64,000 nucleotides of DNA from Paraphysomonas bandaiensis (lineage: Eukaryota; Chrysophyceae): assembly GCA_965644295.1 (NCBI GenBank), contig CBFFRP010000290.1:43121-107120 (forward strand), written 5' to 3'. The notes under the pieces are model-generated. The model did not search any database, had not been told where the DNA came from, and saw only the letters and a list, made by a program, of their open reading frames with translations. The position numbers were made by a program, and so were the translations under genes. Positions 58,314 through 64,000 of this stretch are shown piece by piece. How positions within the stretch are numbered: position 1 is the stretch's first letter; each line of letters opens with the position of its first letter.

Positions 58314-58591
58314 GCATTCCCCTATCAATCTGTTATTGGTGCCCTCTAACGTACTTGGCAGTGCATACTAGACCAGACATATGGCATATACAGTAAATCT
58401 TCTCTCCCGGTTCACCACTAAAGACCCACGTACGCTGCTTGTCAAGCTGCTCTGCATACTTTACTGTATTTAGAAAATACAGTTGATAAAGGTATTCTCT
58501 TCCCTAATTTCACAGATTGGGCCGGAGATCTTGATACCTGCAGATCCACTACAGGGTATATCATCGTATACCTGTGGGACGGGACATTGAC
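58314..58591 (+). pseudogene. Copia RNase H relic, duplicate copy
   Basis: Same as 52513-52790, offset 5801. The intervening 56245-58313 repeats the noncoding content of 50443-52512. Confidence 0.85.
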
Positions 58592-60596
58592 TCGCACGCC
58601 TGGTGTGTCGACTACGTCACCACCTCTACAACATATCTTCGCTACAAGTGCGCATCCCCAGACTGCAAACTTTTTTAGTGCTTAACACACAAATACTTCC
58701 GACACTACTCTACAAAGCCACCAAAGCCTCGTGGACCTATGATAGGTATCTTGACATAGACAAACTAATTGCACGTGCAGCCAGGAAAGTCCTCCGTCTA
58801 CCCCCAGGATACCCCACCGCCCTCATCTACCTACCCACGAAATACAAAGGACTAGGCCTGCGCAAGTTCTCCACCTGTGCCCAGACCCAAAAGTGGCACA
58901 CACTCCAAAGGGCCATCACCCTTGGAGGGGAATCCAAGAGCGCCGCCATATCCATATTGCAACGTCACGATCACAACCACCCAAACCTCGACCTGTACAT
59001 TACCAGCCTGGTCCAATGGGGACAACAGCTCGGAATCCGACTGCAGCCCCCATCCCCGGCCACATCCCAATTCTGAGAAACCATCGACATGGTTCAATCA
59101 CAGCTCCAACTGCACGATAATCATCCACATGATTTTCAAGCCATCTTCACTGATGGTTCTTTTTCACTCGCACTAACCTCTCTCCTGCTCACCTACTAGT
59201 AGGTGATTCCCACACGCAGCCCGCAACGCACAACGGGGGGCAGCAATTGTCTGGCTTCCGCCCAAAACCAACTGGAGCACAGGACTAACCAAAATCCTCC
59301 GACTTACAGCCCCTGAGCATACCCTACCTGGGCTCACCCCATACACCTACGAGACCCTGGCAATATGTCAGCAGCCCTCACGTTCTCTAAACTCATATCC
59401 CCCTCCGTACCTATGTGCACCGACTGCCAAGCAGTACAATCACGAACCACGGAAGCTCTCTCCCGTCGGCGGCGAGCCCTCGGCACAAAACCCCAGGGCA
59501 TCTTTTACGAATGCCTCGCCACAACAGATAATCACCGACAGCGGCCGATCCGATGGGTCCGCTCCCATCCAGAACGCCGAACACAAGATTGGAACAAATG
59601 GAACTACAATGACTACGGCATTTACATAGCTGACGCTGCCGCCAGTGGGGAGTGGTCGACGATAGACAAAATACTAGGCGGCACAAACTACAGCGTGGTC
59701 ACAACTGAGATCACACATCTCATCGACGAATTCTTCACTGCCGGCCAATGGCAATGGAGAAGATATGACAAATTCCTCCACACCGACTGCGGACCCATGC
59801 TCGGGGACGTCACCGAACTCCAACACCAATGGGACCTCCACCAATACATCCTCACGCGGGACGGCACGTACCCCACAAGTGCAACCCGAGACTCGCAGTA
59901 CTGGACACGCAGCGGAACCAGGCTTTTCCACACAAACTTCATCCCCTCAAGACAAATAACTCTCCCAAATGCTATGTCCCATTCCACGACCGCATTCGCG
60001 AAACAGCATACGTGTGGGACAAATCCTACGCGATGGGCAGAAATCGAGCCAAGGGCAAACAAGGAGACGAACTCACAACAGCAGCCAAATGTACAGATTG
60101 CGACCACAACTTGGACATCATGGCGCACATGCTCCTCCAATGCCCACACCCCGAGATCGCCCAAATACGTGAAAAAGCCTTCCACGCACAACAAACTCAG
60201 CTTACCAAACTCCATGAGAAACGACAACCCATCCCCTGGCTACACAATGCCCTACGTAGACACGCGAGGGCTGCTTGGGATCCCGACACACCTCAAGTTG
60301 TGAGATACTGGACCGGCCAACTAACAGCCTCGCAACTGGCTAACGCTTTCGGCCACAACATTTCCACCTCGATACTTGATCACCAGTTCCACAAGCTCGA
60401 AAACTCAGTCACCAAAATCCTGCTCCCTCTCTACAATGGAGGACTAAACATGCTCAAAAACAGAGGCTGTAGGTTTCACAGACTCGACGCGACAACAATG
60501 ACTCCACCCCCGGCTAACGCCAGCAGCTCACAACCACACCGCACACACTCCGCCACCAACCCGACGATCCTTCAGCTACTTAAAGTAACATCCACC
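58592..60596 (+). pseudogene. LINE relic, duplicate copy, cut by an LTR element
   Basis: Same as 52791-54795, with the same stops and frameshift. The Pro-rich tail is replaced from 60597 by the gypsy-like element. Confidence 0.8.
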
Positions 60597-61333
60597 TGTC
60601 ACGCAGCAGTATACACTGCGTGTATTTGTATATAGAATACTGTGCTGTATATAGTGTGTATATATCGTATATATCTGGAGCAGTATATGGTATATATATG
60701 GTATACATATGCATATAGAGGTTGTCATATACAGGGTATATTCACTGTATTTGGGACTTACCTTTATCAGTTTACGACATTCGAGGCTTTCAGTTTAGTA
60801 GCTGAGATACGTTTTTCAGTTTCTGACGGCGATTCACATTTGATTTGGACTGAAGTCCAGAACTTCGAAGTTTTAGTACAAAATACGTGATTTCGTAGAT
60901 AGTCGAAGTTTTCGTATGTGAATATTGGTTTTAGTACGTGAATATTGTTTTTCGAGTGTGAAGTGTTGATCGTAGTGTAGTGTTGATCTACGTTGAACGA
61001 GATGGGTGTTTGCTCATTCTTGTCGCTGACTTTATAATTTACTTTTCTTAAAGAGCACCTACGGTTTGTTAGTGTTTCTGGCAGTGCGCCCGTCGTTGCG
61101 CCCTGGACAGTATCGCAGCCCGCTGGCGGATACTATTTTGGTGGGTTGTAGAGTTTAGACAAGAGATCATCTTTTCTTGGTCCATTCAGAGTTGAGTCAC
61201 GGTTTGTGAGTCATCTGCGGGCACAGAAAAGTTACAGTAATATTACTTAGCTTAGCTTAGCAGTATATTTGTACCAAGTTAATATATATTGAGCCCAAGA
61301 GATAAGTGTGTTTAGTTTTCGTGTGATTGAGCC
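60597..61333 (+). repeat. Putative 5' LTR and leader
   Basis: It starts TGTCACGCAGCAGTATACAC, has a TATA-rich part (60640-60720), and contains a CTTAG direct repeat (CTTAGCTTAGCTTAG at about 61247-61261). I could not place the LTR end or the primer-binding site without the 3' LTR, which lies outside the window. Confidence 0.55.
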
Positions 61334-63091
61334 ATGGAGCCTGGAGGCTTCCAAGACATGGTCAACATGTTCAGTCAACAATTTCAGCAGCTAAGGGACG
61401 AGCTTCGGGAGGATATTCAGCAGCAGTTGCAGCAGCAGGAGGAGCGTTCCAAGAAGCAGAATCAACAGCTTCGGGACGATATTCAGCAGCAGTTGCAGGA
61501 GCAGAACCAGCAGCTTCGGGAGGACATGCATCAGCTTAACCAGCAACAGCTAAGGCAGGAGGAGAATTTCAATGAGTTTCGAGTTGAAGTTACTCAACGT
61601 CTTACAGCAGTCGAAGAGATAAGATCTCGGAGGACTTCACCAGCAGCTTCAGTTGTAGGTCTAGATGAAGTGGTACCTCGTGAGGAGGACATATCGAATA
61701 TAATTCATAATGAAGATGCGTCAACTACTTCTAGGGGTATTGAAGTTAATGTAGGACCCATTACTCATCATCATACAGAGCAGTACATTGATCCAGCTCT
61801 ATTGCAGTCACAAATTGAGACAGCTATTCGACAGGGAGTTAGAAATGCCACTCAGAGTATTTTGGAGGAGAGCAGTATAGTGCAACCCCGTCAGGATAAG
61901 AGACAAACGCTACAAACGGTACAGGAAGCGGTTGCTGAAGCAGAGAAGAGGCAAGTCAAGAAGATTATGTTGACAACTGAGGACAAGTCATATAAGAGAA
62001 CGATTTCGCTTTCGGAAATTGATTTAGATAAGTTCATGCGGTTTCTTGAGGATATAGCTGAGTTTGAGAAGTGCAATTATGATCAGCCAATTCCTTCAGT
62101 ATTCATATTGATCAAGGGTCGAGCCAAAGAGACTGTGAAGCATACTTTAATGGGGTTATTTCCTCATGTGTATCCAACTACTTTGAGTTGTAATGATGCT
62201 TCGATAACTGATATAATGTCTGCAGTAAAACATGATATCAGGCCACTGGATGTAGTCGCATTTAATGATATGTTGTTAAAATCTTGCACTGCGTACCAAG
62301 TGTATATGGATAAGTTGGAGGATTTTAAGAGAGTTGATGAGGAGTTATGCATTCTTGAAACAAAGTTTACACAGCGTTATGAATTCTTGGTTGATGCGTG
62401 CAAAAGTAATGGTTTGTATGAAAGTATTCCATTAGTAACAATTAAGAATGGGGGTTCTCTGGAGACTTTCATGAGGTTGATTCCATTTAGCATGAAGGAT
62501 ACTATGAGAAGACTTCTGAAAGTGGAGAATTTTGCCTCTGTACAAGCATTTCTTACTGAGTTCTTTAGTCATTTGAAGATTACGAGAGAGTTAGACGAGA
62601 AGCACCAGCAGTTTAAACGGAGGTTCCGCTTTAATTTTAAGAAGAAAGGGGATGTGAAAACTGTGAATTCAGCAGAAGGAGCAGATGATTTATCTTTTGA
62701 AAGAAGTAGTGATAAGGATAATCCCAGTGAGGAGGAAAACAGTGTCTTAGTTGTGAAAGATATGGAACAGTCACCATGTTATAGACAGATGACTCAGGAA
62801 GGTGGTTGCAAAGAGAAGAATTGTAAATTTTCACATGATAAGGTAATTCTTAATGAAGCTTTTAAGAAGATGGGTTCTCGATTAGGATTCAGTTTGATAC
62901 CAAAACCGTCTTTTAATGCGCCTCCACAGAAGAATCAGTCGTCTAATCCAGGTCATTTTAGGAAAATCCCGGGAACTGGTAAACATCAACCCAAAGTCAA
63001 ATTGTTGAGTCACTTGAGAGCAGAAGCAGATACGGATAGTGGTGGTAGTGGCGAAGAAATTGACTATGATGATAACGATGATGATTTGTGA
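61334..63091 (+). CDS. Gag protein with glutamine-rich coiled coil and CCCH finger
   Basis: 585 residues in good initiation context (GAGCCATGGAG). Residues about 5-95 form a long Gln-rich coiled coil with internal repeats (QQLQQQEERSKKQNQQLRDD type). A capsid-like helical domain spans about 200-420 (ISLSEIDLDKFMRFLEDIAE, FILIKGRAKETVKHTL, FTQRYEFLVDACKSNG). Then comes CYRQMTQEGGCKEKNCKFSH, spaced C-x9-C-x4-C-x3-H, a CCCH zinc finger in place of the usual CCHC knuckle. The acidic tail ends DYDDNDDDL before TGA at 63089-63091. It resembles the minus-strand Gag at 41615-43027 in layout. Confidence 0.82.
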   Translation: MEPGGFQDMVNMFSQQFQQLRDELREDIQQQLQQQEERSKKQNQQLRDDIQQQLQEQNQQLREDMHQLNQQQLRQEENFNEFRVEVTQRLTAVEEIRSRRTSPAASVVGLDEVVPREEDISNIIHNEDASTTSRGIEVNVGPITHHHTEQYIDPALLQSQIETAIRQGVRNATQSILEESSIVQPRQDKRQTLQTVQEAVAEAEKRQVKKIMLTTEDKSYKRTISLSEIDLDKFMRFLEDIAEFEKCNYDQPIPSVFILIKGRAKETVKHTLMGLFPHVYPTTLSCNDASITDIMSAVKHDIRPLDVVAFNDMLLKSCTAYQVYMDKLEDFKRVDEELCILETKFTQRYEFLVDACKSNGLYESIPLVTIKNGGSLETFMRLIPFSMKDTMRRLLKVENFASVQAFLTEFFSHLKITRELDEKHQQFKRRFRFNFKKKGDVKTVNSAEGADDLSFERSSDKDNPSEEENSVLVVKDMEQSPCYRQMTQEGGCKEKNCKFSHDKVILNEAFKKMGSRLGFSLIPKPSFNAPPQKNQSSNPGHFRKIPGTGKHQPKVKLLSHLRAEADTDSGGSGEEIDYDDNDDDL

Positions 63092-63095
63092 CTAG
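63089..63095 (+). promoter_or_regulatory. Stop-codon readthrough context UGA CUAG between gag and pol
   Basis: Reading TTG TGA CTA GAG GTG, the gag stop is followed directly by CUAG. UGA-CUAG is the best-known eukaryotic readthrough context, used by several viruses and some animal genes. The pol frame continues without shift or stop for at least 303 codons. Confidence 0.75.
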
Positions 63096-64000
63096 AGGTG
63101 TTAACAGCAGTTGTGAACTTGAATCAATTTTCATGCAAGGAGTTTAGAGCTGCTGCTCATCGTTGTGGTGTCATTGTAAATAGTGATAGTGAAGAGATTG
63201 ATGTCGATATCGTTTTGTTTGATTCGGGTGCCAGTTCGAATAATTTTATATCGGATAAGTTTTACAAGAGATATGAACGTTTTTTGGAAAAGGATGTCAT
63301 TTATAATAAATTAATAGTGAGAGTAGCAAATGGACAGGAGGTAGTCATACCTGGATATGTACCAGTGAAAATTGTATTCAAAGATCATGATAAGGAGTAC
63401 GAAGCATGGGTTAAACTGTATATTTTGAAAGGAATGACAAAGGATATCATTATCGGATTGCCTACAATATGTGAACATTTCAGTGAATTATTTATCAAAA
63501 TGATTAAATCAGCGAGTAATGATTCAAATAATTTGTTGTCTCAGTTGGCAGTTGTTAGTGATGATGTTGAGGAACTGAAGAATTATATTGTGTCCGGTTC
63601 AGTTATACAACCATGGGAGAATCCAGTTAATCAATGTGCTGAGGAGGATGACCTAATACCAGAGCCTTGTAGTTTTGGAGGAATTTTGAATTTTCTGGAA
63701 GTGTCAGTTGCGAAAGCAAGAGAGTTGTATTTGGAAGAAGTGGAGTCTAGAGTTAATTCGGAATTTGCTAGTGCGACTGATGTGGTTCAATTCCTAAAGG
63801 AGGAGGCAATTGATGTGTTTGTGCCCTGTGATTGGAAAGGTATTCAACATGTTAAACCATTGAGATTACAGACCAAGAATAGTATTCCCGATCGTATTAA
63901 GCCCAGGAATATGAGGAGGATTCCACCTGCGTTGTATCAGAAAACTAAGGAGGAGTTTCAGAGAATGAATAAATATTTCTACCGACCAAGCACCAGTCCT
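63092..64000 (+). CDS. Pol: aspartic protease and start of reverse transcriptase (partial)
   Basis: This frame is continuous with gag and has no ATG near its start, as expected if it is made by readthrough. The protease is centred on IVLFDSGASSNNFI (active site D-S-G), followed by GYVPVKIVF and KDIIIGLPTI, which fits the family's I-I-G-x second motif. About 150 residues of linker follow. The last residues, MRRIPPALYQKTKEEFQRMN then YRPSTSP, match the opening of gypsy reverse transcriptase (PxPPAL...E...L...I.PS.SP). It is cut by the window end. There is no internal stop, so the element may be recent. Confidence 0.82.

Larger units (their letters stand above)
56136..60596. repeat. 4.46-kb segmental duplication, copy 2
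   Basis: Near-identical to 50334-54795. Its left edge cuts into the 3' end of the dysferlin/PH gene. On the right the LINE sequence stops at CCACC (60596), where copy 1 continues with CCCAGAGCC and copy 2 changes to TGTCACGCAG, the apparent start of an LTR. Confidence 0.95.
60597..64000 (+). mobile_element. Ty3/gypsy-like LTR retrotransposon, 5' part (continues past the window)
   Basis: It begins exactly where duplication copy 2 departs from copy 1, with TG as expected of an LTR. Leader or LTR, then gag (61334-63091), a UGA, and protease leading to the start of reverse transcriptase in the same frame up to the window edge. Reverse transcriptase following protease without an integrase between them is the gypsy order. 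Confidence 0.8.

Overview
This is a nuclear window from a microbial eukaryote. Most host genes are split by short GT-AG introns (about 45-110 nt), use the standard code and are eukaryotic in kind: RNF113/CWC24, peroxisomal-type bifunctional enzyme EHHADH, DESI2, BOLA2, cytosolic HSP70, SAMHD1, RPS20 and the dynein-assembly factor ZMYND10, which implies motile cilia. Lineage is uncertain. The HSP70 reads stramenopile-like, the copia-type fragment at 6.3-8.7 kb has the DNQ-type protease I associate with diatom-like elements, and the tyrosine-recombinase relics resemble those common in oomycetes. My best guess is a flagellated stramenopile or related SAR protist, held with low confidence.

Layout. 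0-6 kb: a partial kinase gene and RNF113 diverge across a (GTAT)n tract, followed by a ten-exon EHHADH gene on the minus strand. 6-14 kb: a mobile-element cluster. A copia-like Gag-protease-integrase fragment lies between two 923-bp direct repeats that carry the 5' end of EHHADH. Next come two head-to-tail ~2.3-kb units with a decayed tyrosine recombinase, bounded by palindromic 21-bp sites (TGTGAAGC-N5-GCTTCACA). 14-34 kb: the gene-rich part, holding DESI2, a secreted PPC-domain protein, BOLA2, HSP70, a membrane protein with two cupredoxin domains, SAMHD1, RPS20, an enolase-superfamily enzyme and ZMYND10. A 1.6-kb (TACA)n tract ends 61 bp before the ZMYND10 start codon.

35-48 kb: a nearly intact Ty1/copia element with one in-frame TAA; an AT-rich island with hairpins and a NUMOD4-HNH-AP2 homing-type endonuclease; two gag genes on the minus strand; a small orphan secreted ORF; and a Tc1/mariner-like relic. 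48-60.6 kb: an intronless dysferlin-domain/tandem-PH protein, whose 3' end starts a 4.46-kb segment of LINE and copia relics that is repeated almost unchanged 5.8 kb downstream. 60.6-64 kb: a Ty3/gypsy-like element that appears to have inserted into the second copy of that segment. Its gag and pol share one frame and are separated by UGA-CUAG, the classic stop-readthrough context.

The host genes do not form a pathway. The strongest candidates for something new are the recombinase units with palindromic end sites (9.4-14.1 kb), the UGA-CUAG gag-pol junction (63.09 kb) and the HNH island (39.9-41.2 kb). Exon borders were placed by eye from reading frame and GT/AG signals. Family names come from motif recognition, not database searches.
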